DNA of 64,000 nt from Pedobacter frigidisoli (GTDB lineage Bacteria; Bacteroidota; Bacteroidia; Sphingobacteriales; Sphingobacteriaceae): contig NZ_SJSN01000003.1 of assembly GCF_004331675.1 (NCBI RefSeq), positions 124,001-188,000 of the forward strand. Direction: 5' to 3'. Positions 54,285-63,505 of the stretch are shown piece by piece (the first letter of the stretch is position 1; each line of letters opens with the position of its first letter). Made by a program: the position numbers and the translations under genes. The notes beneath the pieces were generated by a model. That model had not been told where the DNA came from. It did not search any database and was given only the letters and a program-made list of their open reading frames with translations.

Positions 54285-55295
54285 ATGATCTCTACTGATA
54301 TAGCCGTAATAGGCGCTGGTCCGGTTGGTTTATTTGCCATTTTTGAAGCCGGTTTATTAAAAATGCGTTGCCATTTAATTGATTACCTTCCTCAGGTAGG
54401 CGGTCAGCTTTCTGAAATTTATCCAAAGAAACCGATCTACGATATTCCAGGTTATCCATCTGTATTAGCGCAAGAGTTGGTTGATAACTTAATGGAACAG
54501 GCTAAACCTTTCCATCCAAGTTTTACTTTGGGAGAGCGAATTGAGGGTTTAGAAAAACGTGGCGAAGCCGATTTCGTTTTAACTACGAATATGGGAACCA
54601 TTATCGAAGCTAAGGTGGTGGTAATTGCTGGTGGCTTAGGTTGTTTCGAACCACGCAAACCTGCTGTAGAAAATCTAGAGAATTTTGAGAATGGTAAAGG
54701 TGTTAACTACATGATTCTTGATCCGGAGAAATACCGTGGTCAGCGTATGGTTATTGCTGGCGGTGGTGATTCTGCTTTAGATTGGACAATCTACTTAGCT
54801 GAAGTTTGCTCTGAGTTAACTTTGGTTCACAGAAGCGAAAGTTTCCGTGGCGCACCAGATTCGGTTGCGAAAGTAATGGCATTAGCTGAAAGCGGAAAAA
54901 TCAACCTGATTTTAAATAGCAATTTGCAAGCCGTTCAAGGATCAGATAAACTAGAACAAGTTGAAATCATCCAGAACCGTACCATGGAAAAAACTGTTGT
55001 GGAGGCTGATCATTTAATTCCCTTGTTTGGTTTAAGTCCGAAATTAGGTCCGATTGAAGATTGGAACCTAAATATAAATAAAAGTGCTATTGAGGTTAAT
55101 ACCGATGATTATTCTACCAACATTCCGGGTATTTATGCCATTGGCGATATAAACACTTACACAAATAAATTAAAGTTAATTCTTTGTGGTTTCCACGAGG
55201 CTGCTTTAATGAGTCACAGCGCTTATTCTTACATGAATCCAGGTGTTAAATATACTATGAAATACACCACTGTAAACGGAGTTTCAGAATTTTAA
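54285..55295 (+). CDS. Ferredoxin--NADP(+) reductase, thioredoxin-reductase-like type (YumC-like)
   Basis: The 336-aa protein has the FAD motif GAGPVGLFA (N-terminal) and YLPQVGGQLSEIYPKKPIYD typical of YumC-type FNR rather than thioredoxin reductase; the CxxC pair of thioredoxin reductases is absent. The NADP motif is GGGDSALDW and the C-terminal FAD motif YAIGDINTY. It transfers electrons between NADPH and ferredoxin. The ferredoxin gene 66 bp downstream on the same strand is the obvious partner. Confidence 0.92.
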   Translation: MISTDIAVIGAGPVGLFAIFEAGLLKMRCHLIDYLPQVGGQLSEIYPKKPIYDIPGYPSVLAQELVDNLMEQAKPFHPSFTLGERIEGLEKRGEADFVLTTNMGTIIEAKVVVIAGGLGCFEPRKPAVENLENFENGKGVNYMILDPEKYRGQRMVIAGGGDSALDWTIYLAEVCSELTLVHRSESFRGAPDSVAKVMALAESGKINLILNSNLQAVQGSDKLEQVEIIQNRTMEKTVVEADHLIPLFGLSPKLGPIEDWNLNINKSAIEVNTDDYSTNIPGIYAIGDINTYTNKLKLILCGFHEAALMSHSAYSYMNPGVKYTMKYTTVNGVSEF

Positions 55296-55309
55296 GCTTT
55301 GCGCTAATA

Positions 55310-55343
55310 TTGTTTCAATAAAAAACTATTTTAGTTAAGTTTG
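55310..55343 (+). promoter_or_regulatory. Candidate -33/-7 promoter of the ferredoxin gene
   Basis: TTG (55310-55312) and TAAGTTTG (55336-55343) with a 23-nt spacer, 18 bp before the ATG at 55362. It suggests the ferredoxin can be transcribed independently of the reductase. Confidence 0.5.
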
Positions 55344-55361
55344 CGCTTATAAGCGAGCAAA

Positions 55362-55688
55362 ATGGAAAACAACATTACAATATACATGCAAGAACCGGAT
55401 GGTTCTGTTACCTCTCACGAAGCACCAACCGATATGGGCTTAAGTTTGATGGAATTTTTAAAGGCATCTGAATATGATATTTTGGCCACTTGCGGCGGAA
55501 TGGCATTGTGTGCTACCTGTTGTGTAGATGTTTTAGAGGGTGATGAAAAGCTGAACGAAATGACAGATGACGAATACGCCATGTTGGATACCTTGCCAGA
55601 TTTGTTACCAAACTCTCGTTTAGCGTGCCAGTTGCAGTTAAACAATAATATGGATGGCTTGAAAGTGAAACTCCACGGTGTGAGTTAA
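55362..55688 (+). CDS. 2Fe-2S ferredoxin (adrenodoxin-like)
   Basis: The 108-aa protein has Cys44, Cys50, Cys53 and Cys89 in the pattern CX5CX2CX35C (ATCGGMALCATCCVDV ... SRLACQLQ), which is the adrenodoxin/bacterial ISC-type ferredoxin pattern. It is a soluble one-electron carrier, here paired with the reductase gene upstream. A terminator follows at 55712-55741. Confidence 0.95.
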   Translation: MENNITIYMQEPDGSVTSHEAPTDMGLSLMEFLKASEYDILATCGGMALCATCCVDVLEGDEKLNEMTDDEYAMLDTLPDLLPNSRLACQLQLNNNMDGLKVKLHGVS

Positions 55689-55711
55689 TCTTTAAATAAA
55701 GATATAAGTTG

Positions 55712-55741
55712 AAAAGGCGATACGTGAGTGTCGCCTTTTTT
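55712..55741 (+). terminator. Rho-independent terminator of the ferredoxin gene
   Basis: Stem aaaaggcga / tcgcctttt with loop tacgtgagtg, followed by a T-run; 24 bp after the stop codon. Confidence 0.9.
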
Positions 55742-55782
55742 GTTTTGATAATCCGCCCAACCCCGAGGCGTCCATGGTCTAT

Positions 55783-55823
55783 GTCCTCACAGACCATTAT
55801 TGCTAATTTCGATCTGTGAGGAC
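55783..55823. repeat. Inverted repeat gtcctcacaga / tctgtgaggac
   Basis: Perfect 11-bp arms (55783-55793 and 55813-55823) with a 19-bp centre, upstream of the lipoprotein gene. It is probably one of the dispersed repeats of this genome, or a regulatory hairpin. Confidence 0.5.
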
Positions 55824-55880
55824 AAACCGAGGAAAAAGTAACAATATTTTTCATAATTTAGTAAGACTAATCAAAATGGA

Positions 55881-56576
55881 ATGAGCAAGCACTTAAAAGT
55901 AATAGTTCTTTTTTCTTTGCTTATCCTAACACAATTTGTCGGGTGTAAAAAAATTACAGAACTTAAAAACAAGGGCATTCCAACGGTAATTAAGGGAAAC
56001 GTTAGCGACAATTTTAAAGGTATGCCGATTGAGGGCTTTAAGGTTACCCTAGGCAAAAGCCTACCGTGTTTTAAGAACTTTATGAGCGCAGATTGTGGTG
56101 GTGAAGTGGCTAGCGTAACTACTGATAAGAATGGGAACTACGTCATTAACTTTGATCATCAGCTAAACGAAAATGAATCATACTATTTGTACTTTTTTCA
56201 ATACCCTTATACCTCCCAATCAAAAGATCCAGTAAAATTCACTGCTGGTCAACAAAACATAACGGATATTGATGCTTGGATTCCGGTGAAATTAAGACTT
56301 AATCTCGACATAAAAAATAATAAGGTTTACCCACTCATAGTTGGAATCAATTACCAAAACAATTATAACTATGGTACCGATTTTATCTATGAAAAAGATA
56401 TTAAGAAAACTTTAGAAGTGAGGGCACGTCCAAATTCAGAAGTCTCTATTGATTTTTGGTACAATGAAAATTACAATTTCGGAAACCCAATTAGGCATTT
56501 AAAAAGTGTTAAACATACAACGGATTTAAAAGAAATAACAGAATTGAATTTTGAGGTAGATTGTTCGAAGTTTTAA
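55881..56576 (+). CDS. Lipoprotein with carboxypeptidase-like regulatory fold, function unknown
   Basis: The 231-aa protein has a lipobox (LLILTQFVGCKK, Cys22). The segment IKGNVSDNFKGMPIEGFKVT and TTDKNGNYVINF resembles the small beta-sandwich domains (CNA-B/CarboxypepD_reg-like) common in Bacteroidota surface proteins. The C-terminal half is not recognised. It stands alone on the plus strand before the convergent glycosidase genes. Confidence 0.75.
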   Translation: MSKHLKVIVLFSLLILTQFVGCKKITELKNKGIPTVIKGNVSDNFKGMPIEGFKVTLGKSLPCFKNFMSADCGGEVASVTTDKNGNYVINFDHQLNENESYYLYFFQYPYTSQSKDPVKFTAGQQNITDIDAWIPVKLRLNLDIKNNKVYPLIVGINYQNNYNYGTDFIYEKDIKKTLEVRARPNSEVSIDFWYNENYNFGNPIRHLKSVKHTTDLKEITELNFEVDCSKF

Positions 56577-56738
56577 CCTATTGTGCTTAAACCCGATAAA
56601 AGCGTAAAGCCCACAGCGAAGAGGAGCCCGTGTTTAGGGAGATCGAGTACTTGTAGTGATTAGCGGGGCTGAAATTGCCATTGAAACAGAACCATACACT
56701 TCCAAATAATTTCAAGCTACCATAACATCAAAAACATG

Positions 56739-59342
56739 CTACCTAATATTCACTCTTTGCCTTTCCACATTCCAGCCATAAACCTCTAAAGCCACATCAC
56801 TCGGCGAGCCTGTATATTCTACCATAATGGTTTTGCTTTCTCCAGGCAGAATGCTCACGTAATTATCATCGTAAAAAGCTGGAAGAATTCGCTTTCCTGA
56901 AACTGCATCCATTAGGGCAATTCTGTTAAAAAAAGCAACTGGATTTCCGTTGGCATTACTTAGCGATACTTCTATCTTACCTTTTGATTTTTCAATTGCG
57001 GTAACTTTCAAGCTTGCAGATTTAATATCTTGCAATCCTTTGTAATTGCCCTCATTATCAGCCAGCCAATAAATATTTTCGCTCAACGTTTCTTGCTTTT
57101 CATTCAAGAGTTTTAAAGAAACAAATACCCCATCTTTTTTATCCAATTTTTTCAGAAAATCGTTCATAGGGAAGAACCGACGAACCGACGATGCACCAAT
57201 GGAATTAAATACCTGCGAATAGAAATAATCTTTCCCATCCATGTCATAAATTTTCGCTTGCACCATTAAATTATTTCGATCGGTTAGCCCGTTATTGACC
57301 ACCGTAACCATGCTGTCCAAAGGGTTCATCATAATGTGTAAAGGCTCACTTCCTTTGCGCAAGCCATATAAACAGGCGTTTGGATCGAGGTAATAATCAT
57401 ACATCTGTCCACGTAAGGCTGTCCATGGGTTTTGGGTTTTCCAAATAATCGTGCCCGTGTACCAATCCCACATTTTGTTAGAGAAACCCTCCATTAACGC
57501 TCGATATTGATCGTAATTAACCAACTGCGCTTTCATGGCGAAATCCTTGGCATCTTTCGCTTTTCCGTAAGGGTTGATGTATTGATCATAGCCAATATAT
57601 TTATGGTAATCCCAAACCGAATCAGGCTTGCTTTTAAATTGTGGCGCAATCAAATTTTCCTGTGGGATAAATCTTTCTAGCGATTCATAATCGCCAACAC
57701 CAACCGAACCAACCTCAGAGTTATATGGGAAAGTTTTTACTGCCCAAAAGCTTTTTGGATCTTGGATACCGTACGGTCCATCGCCATTGCCACCGATTGT
57801 GTTGTAAGACATCTCATCGCTATTGGAAAAATCGAAAAGTTTTCTTGTACCATCCAACCGAGGAAGAATCTCATTTTTTAATGGGCCCAAAATATCTTCT
57901 GGAGGAGTAATTTCGTTACCTCCACACCAAAAAGCAAGCGAGGCATGGTTACGAATCATCTTTACTTGATCTTCAACCGCCGTTAAAACCAAAGGATGAT
58001 TATCTGGATAATTTCTTCTGGTCCATTGATCTTCCTTTTTTAATGGATCTACCCAGCGACCGTTACAATCGCCACTAAACCAAAAATCCTGAAAAACCAG
58101 CAAACCATATTTATCGCAAGCATTGTAAAACTCTGGTCGCTCTAAAATGGCGCCTCCCCAAATCCGAATCAAATTCAGGTTCATATCTTTATGGTATCGT
58201 ACTTCTGCATCGTAACGGGCATCGCTGAAACGTAACATCGCATCAGAAATAATCCAGTTTCCGCCTTTAATAAATATTTTTTGACCGTTTACATAAGCAC
58301 CCATGCTTTGGGTACGTTCGTTCCAAATATTATCAATCTGGCGAATGCCAATTGTCAAATTTTCCCGGTCCAAAACCTGATTTGCGCAAATGAACTTAAT
58401 ATTCAAAGGGTATAAATCTTGTTTACCATAACCACTTGGCCACCAAAGTTTCGGATTTTCCAATGTTAAATCGGGTAGTTTTATTTCTGAATTTGCAGCT
58501 GAAATAGTCACATTTTTCTTAACCACTTTGCCTGCGATTTCATATTGTAAAACACCAGAAATGGGTCTGCCGGTTGGGTTTTCCACTTCGACCGACACCT
58601 TGATGGTTGCAGGCTGTTGTTTCGCATCGGGCAAACGTTTACCCGGAACTAAAGTAACCACATGGGGATTTTGAATATTGATGCCTTTGGTTTTTTCGAT
58701 CGTTACCTTATCCCAAATACCTGTGTTGCGGTCGCGGGTGGGTTGAATCCAATCCCAACCTGCGGTGTATTGTGTAGTTAAATCTTTAGCAATTTTGCCA
58801 TCTCCGCCTTGCCCACCATTAGGGTTTCCAGGAAAACCTGGCGGAAAAACAATTACAGCCAATCGGTTTTTTCCTGTTGCCAAAAGCAATTTAGTGATGT
58901 TATATTTGGCCCTCAAATGCATGCCCACATGGGTTTGAGCATTTACCTTTTTGCCGTTTAAGAAAATTTCTGCCTTATAATTAATTCCGCGAAATTGTAA
59001 CCAAACCTGCTCATTTCCGCTTACTTTTTCATCAAAATCTTTTACAAACCAATAGGTATAGTGGTCGTTTCCAGTTTTATAAATGTCCGGGATTTTCTCA
59101 TTATTCATCCCATAAAATGGATCGGGAACTTTTTTATTGTTAAGCAAGGTGGTTAAAACCGTTCCTGGTACTGTTGCCGGAAGCCAGTTATTTAAAGCGA
59201 AACCCCTGTTGGATATTTGATTTCCATTCGCATTGGTTTCTATAATATTGGTGCAAAGCCAACCTGTGTTTAACTCGTAGCGTTGTTGTGCCTGCGTACT
59301 TAAACCAACCATTAATAAAAGATATAAGAACAATTTTCTCAT
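56739..59342 (-). CDS. GH2 glycoside hydrolase, exo-beta-glucosaminidase/mannosidase-like, secreted
   Basis: With the ATG at 59342 (MRKLFLYLLLMVGLSTQAQQ, signal peptide) the protein has 867 aa; the frame extends upstream but without a signal. The order is N-terminal jelly-roll (ATVPGTVLTTLLNNKKVPDP), Ig-like domain and TIM barrel. The acid/base Glu is in FWCGGNEITPP, and the likely nucleophile Glu is in NSEVGSVGVGDYE. This layout matches GH2 beta-mannosidase or exo-beta-D-glucosaminidase subgroups; the substrate is not certain. It probably works with the GH92 and GH29 enzymes upstream on glycoprotein glycans. Confidence 0.9.
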   Translation of the reverse strand: MRKLFLYLLLMVGLSTQAQQRYELNTGWLCTNIIETNANGNQISNRGFALNNWLPATVPGTVLTTLLNNKKVPDPFYGMNNEKIPDIYKTGNDHYTYWFVKDFDEKVSGNEQVWLQFRGINYKAEIFLNGKKVNAQTHVGMHLRAKYNITKLLLATGKNRLAVIVFPPGFPGNPNGGQGGDGKIAKDLTTQYTAGWDWIQPTRDRNTGIWDKVTIEKTKGINIQNPHVVTLVPGKRLPDAKQQPATIKVSVEVENPTGRPISGVLQYEIAGKVVKKNVTISAANSEIKLPDLTLENPKLWWPSGYGKQDLYPLNIKFICANQVLDRENLTIGIRQIDNIWNERTQSMGAYVNGQKIFIKGGNWIISDAMLRFSDARYDAEVRYHKDMNLNLIRIWGGAILERPEFYNACDKYGLLVFQDFWFSGDCNGRWVDPLKKEDQWTRRNYPDNHPLVLTAVEDQVKMIRNHASLAFWCGGNEITPPEDILGPLKNEILPRLDGTRKLFDFSNSDEMSYNTIGGNGDGPYGIQDPKSFWAVKTFPYNSEVGSVGVGDYESLERFIPQENLIAPQFKSKPDSVWDYHKYIGYDQYINPYGKAKDAKDFAMKAQLVNYDQYRALMEGFSNKMWDWYTGTIIWKTQNPWTALRGQMYDYYLDPNACLYGLRKGSEPLHIMMNPLDSMVTVVNNGLTDRNNLMVQAKIYDMDGKDYFYSQVFNSIGASSVRRFFPMNDFLKKLDKKDGVFVSLKLLNEKQETLSENIYWLADNEGNYKGLQDIKSASLKVTAIEKSKGKIEVSLSNANGNPVAFFNRIALMDAVSGKRILPAFYDDNYVSILPGESKTIMVEYTGSPSDVALEVYGWNVERQRVNIR

Positions 59343-59454
59343 TCGAAGCATTTTTAAGATTGAATATTTTAAACTGTGGGTTTTTGTTTCCGAAGAATTA
59401 CCACCCTTGAGCAATAAACCTGATAGAACGGAAATTCTTTTTCATTTGTTTTCA

Positions 59455-59500
59455 AGAGTTGACAACTTTATGGCAACCGAGAAAGAAAGTTGTCAACTCT
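59455..59500. repeat. 14-bp inverted repeat between GH92 and GH2 genes
   Basis: Arms agagttgacaactt (59455-59468) and aagttgtcaactct (59487-59500) are exact reverse complements around 18 bp. Lacking a T-run, it is more likely a dispersed repeat or binding site than a terminator. Its position is downstream of the GH92 stop and upstream of the GH2 start. Confidence 0.6.
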
Positions 59501-59572
59501 ACAAATTAAGAAGATTTTAGGGATAGCAGGGCTGAATGCAGCCAAAATCTACCACCGATCATTTTCAAAAAA

Positions 59573-61831
59573 CTAATTCCCTGAAACCGGTCTGTCCGCT
59601 GGATTGACGCCCCAAGTTTTAGATGGTGTATTGCCCATATAAATTTGCATAGCACCGCCATTGGCAATGGTTTGATGTAAAATAAATGATTTGCTGTAAG
59701 GTTTCCCGTTGATGATAATTTTCTGAATATATTTATTGGCTGCGCTATTGTTAACAACCTTAATAGCAAACTTTTTGTTGCCCGCCAAATTAATGGTTGC
59801 AGCATTAACCAAGGGCGTTCCGAAAACATAAGCGCCGTTTGCTGGATTAACAGGATAGAAACCCATCGCCGTGAAAACATACCAGGCACTCATTTGGCCA
59901 ACATCTTCATTTCCACACAAACCATCGGGTTTTGATGTATAAAAGTCATGGTCAATTTTTCTGATCAAATCGGCTGTTTTCCAAGGCTGACCGGCATAGG
60001 CATATAAATAAGGAATGTGGTGGCCAGGCTCATTGCCCTGAGCATAATTGCCGATCAAGCCAGAAATATCAGGCGAACTATTCTCGCCCAAATCCGCAGG
60101 AACGATAAACAGCGAATCGAGCTTGTTAACGAAAGGTTTATCGCCACCGAACAGACTAATTAAACCCTCCACATCTTGCGGAACCAACCAAGTATATTGC
60201 CAAGCATTTCCTTCGGTATAATCATCTTCGCGGTGTTTTGATGCGACAGGATTAAAAGGCGAACGCCATTTCCCATCAGCCAATTTACCTCTCATAAACT
60301 GTACATCCTTATCAAAATACTGTTTATAAAGTTGTGCTCTTTTAAGAAAATATTGATATTCTTCGGTTTTGTTCAATGCTTTTGCAAACATGGCGATGCA
60401 ATAATCATCAATGGCATATTCCAAGGCTTTTGCGACCGATTCATTTACCTGATCGGCAGGGATATACTTTAGCTGCTGAATATAATCGATGCCATCGGTT
60501 TTTTGCATGGCCGATTGTTTAACCGCAGCGAAAGCCAAGTTTACATCAAAACCACGATAGCCTTTCAAATAAGCATCTACCACAACCGATACCGCATGAT
60601 AACCCACCATGGTATTGGTTTCGTTGCCCATTAAATGCCATACAGGTAGTTTGCCCTGCTCCTTGTAAATAGATAACATGGTATTCACGATATCATTTAC
60701 CCGATCTTGATGCAAAATAGTATAAAGCGGATTGGCAGCTCGATAGGTATCCCATAAAGAAAAGGTGGTGTAATTGGTGTATTTAGCCTGCTTATGTACT
60801 TTCTGATCCGATCCACGATAATCTTTATTTACGTCATTAAAAACTGATGGCGCTATCATGGTGTGGTATAAAGCGGTGTAAAAAATTTTTTTAGTGGTAG
60901 CCGAAGCATCAATTTTTACTTTCGATAATTCCTTTTCCCACTGTGCATTGGCCTTTTTTACTGTAGAGGCAAAATCCCAGCCTGGCAATTCGGTTTTTAG
61001 ATTGAGCATAGCATTTTCTATGCTGACAGGAGATAGCGCCACTTTGATTTGCAGTTTATCATTATTTATGGCATTGAAATCGATGCTGGCTTTGAGTTTT
61101 TTTCCTTTTACATCCGAACCATTTTTGACTTCAGTGCTATCGTAAACTTTCCAATCTCTTATGGGTTGAGAAAACTTGATGACGAAATATAACCGTTGAT
61201 CATTGGCCCAGCCTTTGGAATTGCGATGGCCTACAATTGTTGTGGCATCTATTTGTTTTAGTGATGAGCCAACTGGTGCATCCCAGCCTATTCCCTCAAT
61301 TAAATCGATGATGATGTGCGGTGTTTTTGCATCTTTCGGGAAGCTATATTGATGAAAACCGACCCTTTCGGTTGCCGTTAATTCTGCCTTGATATTATAT
61401 TTATCAAGCTTTACGCTGTAATATCCTGCTTTTGTAGTTTCATTGGCATGAGAAAATGTAGAAAGATAATTTTTTTCCTCCTCCCCTTTTTTACCTTTTT
61501 CTAAAATGGTTGGTCCAGTTGCTGGCATGATGGAGATATCGCCCAAATCGCCAATTCCTGTACCGCTTAAATGCGTATGAGAAAAACCAGTAATGGTATT
61601 GCTTACATAATTATAACCACTGCACCAATCCCAACCTTCAAAAATGTTGTTTGGCCCTAATTGTACGGCACCAAAAGGAACATTGGCACCCACAAAAACG
61701 TGCCCGTGCTTAGCAGAACCGATAATAGGATCGACAAACTGAGTGAGATTTGTTTTTTGCTGGGCATTGATTTGAGTTGTGGCCAAAAGTGCCACAGTCA
61801 ATAGGAATTGTTTTATATTGATGATTTTCAT
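59573..61831 (-). CDS. GH92 exo-alpha-mannosidase, secreted
   Basis: The 752-aa protein has a signal peptide (FLLTVALLATTQINAQQ). GH92 signatures are FVDPIIGSAKHGHVFVGANV, PFGAVQLGPN, FSHTHLSGTGIGDLGDISIM and the late GNEDVGQMSAWYVFTAMGFY. GH92 enzymes are Ca2+-dependent alpha-1,2/1,3/1,6-mannosidases that trim N-glycans or mannans in the periplasm. It forms a same-strand series with GH2 and GH29 genes. Confidence 0.96.
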   Translation of the reverse strand: MKIINIKQFLLTVALLATTQINAQQKTNLTQFVDPIIGSAKHGHVFVGANVPFGAVQLGPNNIFEGWDWCSGYNYVSNTITGFSHTHLSGTGIGDLGDISIMPATGPTILEKGKKGEEEKNYLSTFSHANETTKAGYYSVKLDKYNIKAELTATERVGFHQYSFPKDAKTPHIIIDLIEGIGWDAPVGSSLKQIDATTIVGHRNSKGWANDQRLYFVIKFSQPIRDWKVYDSTEVKNGSDVKGKKLKASIDFNAINNDKLQIKVALSPVSIENAMLNLKTELPGWDFASTVKKANAQWEKELSKVKIDASATTKKIFYTALYHTMIAPSVFNDVNKDYRGSDQKVHKQAKYTNYTTFSLWDTYRAANPLYTILHQDRVNDIVNTMLSIYKEQGKLPVWHLMGNETNTMVGYHAVSVVVDAYLKGYRGFDVNLAFAAVKQSAMQKTDGIDYIQQLKYIPADQVNESVAKALEYAIDDYCIAMFAKALNKTEEYQYFLKRAQLYKQYFDKDVQFMRGKLADGKWRSPFNPVASKHREDDYTEGNAWQYTWLVPQDVEGLISLFGGDKPFVNKLDSLFIVPADLGENSSPDISGLIGNYAQGNEPGHHIPYLYAYAGQPWKTADLIRKIDHDFYTSKPDGLCGNEDVGQMSAWYVFTAMGFYPVNPANGAYVFGTPLVNAATINLAGNKKFAIKVVNNSAANKYIQKIIINGKPYSKSFILHQTIANGGAMQIYMGNTPSKTWGVNPADRPVSGN

Positions 61832-62053
61832 AGTGTAAATACGAATTAGGTAAATCGTTTTACAAAGTAATAAATTATATTAAACTTGTAATTTAAGAAT
61901 CATTATTATTTAATTAAACCACTGTTCTTATTGTCAACCCAACCTGTCTTATGATCTCTTTTGCTTGAACTAAAATGTTATGGCAAATTCAGGAAGCAGC
62001 AATAATATGATAAACGGCAAGAAATCAAATTAATCTCTCGCCGCTTAATTCTT

Positions 62054-63379
62054 TTAATTCCCAGTTTCCAATACAATGACCTCATCATTAGGGTTAATAT
62101 CTCCGATTATCGGGATATTAAGCACACCATTTTTGAGTGTTGCTTTTACAACGCTATTATCTTTTAAATAATAAGCTTTTTTAATTTTTTTAAAAGGAAA
62201 ATTGTTTAGCACAATTTGTGGTTGTGCTTTAAATACATGGATAAAAAGCTTGTTTCCTTTTTTAGTGATACAACCCCAATCTTGCGGTTTAACGTAACCT
62301 GCCTCGGTACCATAAATACTTTCGCCATAAACCTTCATCCATTCGCCCATTTGGCCTAATCTGCTTATAAATTCCGGTTGCACTTCTCCATTTGGCATTG
62401 GCCCAATGTTTAGCAAAAGATTTGCGCCTAAACCCGCAGCTTTTGCAAGGATATGTACCAGTTCTGGCGTACTTTTATAAGAATTATCAGTTAAATTAAA
62501 TCCCCAAGAACCGTTCATAGTAACGCATGCCTCAAGTGGTACTTGGGCGCTGGCCTCTTGGAAGCTTAATCCCGATTTATTTTCGCCGGGCAAATCTTGT
62601 TCAAACATTTGGAAATCTTCACCAGGTAAGGGAGAATGATGGTGGTTATTTCCAATCATACATTGAGGCTGCAGTTTATGGATTAAGCCATAAATTTCAT
62701 CATATTTCCAATCGATACGCGAAGTTCTATCTGCACTACCTTCGGGTGCAGTTTGGTCCCAATGGCCATCGAACCAAATGCCGCCTATTTCGCCGTAATT
62801 GGTCAGCAATTCAGTAAGCTGATTTTTCATAAACTGTAAATAACTTGCGTAATCGCCGTGGCCTTTGCGACCCGTATTTTGCCCGGTTTTTCCGGTTTCA
62901 TGTGGGTAATCTTCACGGCGCCAATCGAGTAATGAATAGTATAAATACAACTTAATGCCTTGTTTATGGCATTCATCGGCCATCATTTTTACAATATCCT
63001 TTTTGTAAGGCGAATTCATGATATTGAAGTCAGAATATTTGGTATCCCACATGCTAAAACCATCGTGGTGGCGAGTGATGAGCGTAATGTATTTCATGCC
63101 GGCTCCTTTCGCCATACTTACCCATTTGGCGGCATCAAAATCAATCGGGTTAAAAAATTTCTCGAGGCGGCTGTAGTTTTCTACGGTTACTTTTCGTTCA
63201 TTCATCACCCATTCGCCGCTACCAGGAATACTAAAAGGCCCCCAGTGAATGAACATCCCAAATCGTGAATCAGCAAACCACTTACGGTTTTCGAGGTTTG
63301 ATTGCGATGGAGTATAAGTTTGGGCCTCAACACTGAATGTAAGAAAGCCAAGGAAACAAAAAAGCAGAATTTTTTTCAT
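62054..63379 (-). CDS. GH29 alpha-L-fucosidase, secreted
   Basis: The 441-aa protein has a signal peptide (LLFCFLGFLTFSVEAQ). GH29 motifs are DSRFGMFIHWGPFS, LITRHHDGFSMWDTKYSDF and nucleophile Asp204 in GGIWFDGHWD. The acid/base residue is variable in the family and is not assigned. The protein removes terminal alpha-L-fucose, and in this setting probably from glycoprotein glycans. It lies 127 bp past the end of a degenerate second GH29 gene. Confidence 0.95.
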   Translation of the reverse strand: MKKILLFCFLGFLTFSVEAQTYTPSQSNLENRKWFADSRFGMFIHWGPFSIPGSGEWVMNERKVTVENYSRLEKFFNPIDFDAAKWVSMAKGAGMKYITLITRHHDGFSMWDTKYSDFNIMNSPYKKDIVKMMADECHKQGIKLYLYYSLLDWRREDYPHETGKTGQNTGRKGHGDYASYLQFMKNQLTELLTNYGEIGGIWFDGHWDQTAPEGSADRTSRIDWKYDEIYGLIHKLQPQCMIGNNHHHSPLPGEDFQMFEQDLPGENKSGLSFQEASAQVPLEACVTMNGSWGFNLTDNSYKSTPELVHILAKAAGLGANLLLNIGPMPNGEVQPEFISRLGQMGEWMKVYGESIYGTEAGYVKPQDWGCITKKGNKLFIHVFKAQPQIVLNNFPFKKIKKAYYLKDNSVVKATLKNGVLNIPIIGDINPNDEVIVLETGN

Positions 63380-63505
63380 GTTTATAGTTTTAAAGAATTA
63401 GATAGCATGATAATAAATTAACATTAAAGCTAAATAATTTATGATGCTGATTATTGATAATAAAATAAGACTTAACCATTTCCGTTAACGCTTATTATTT
63501 AGTTA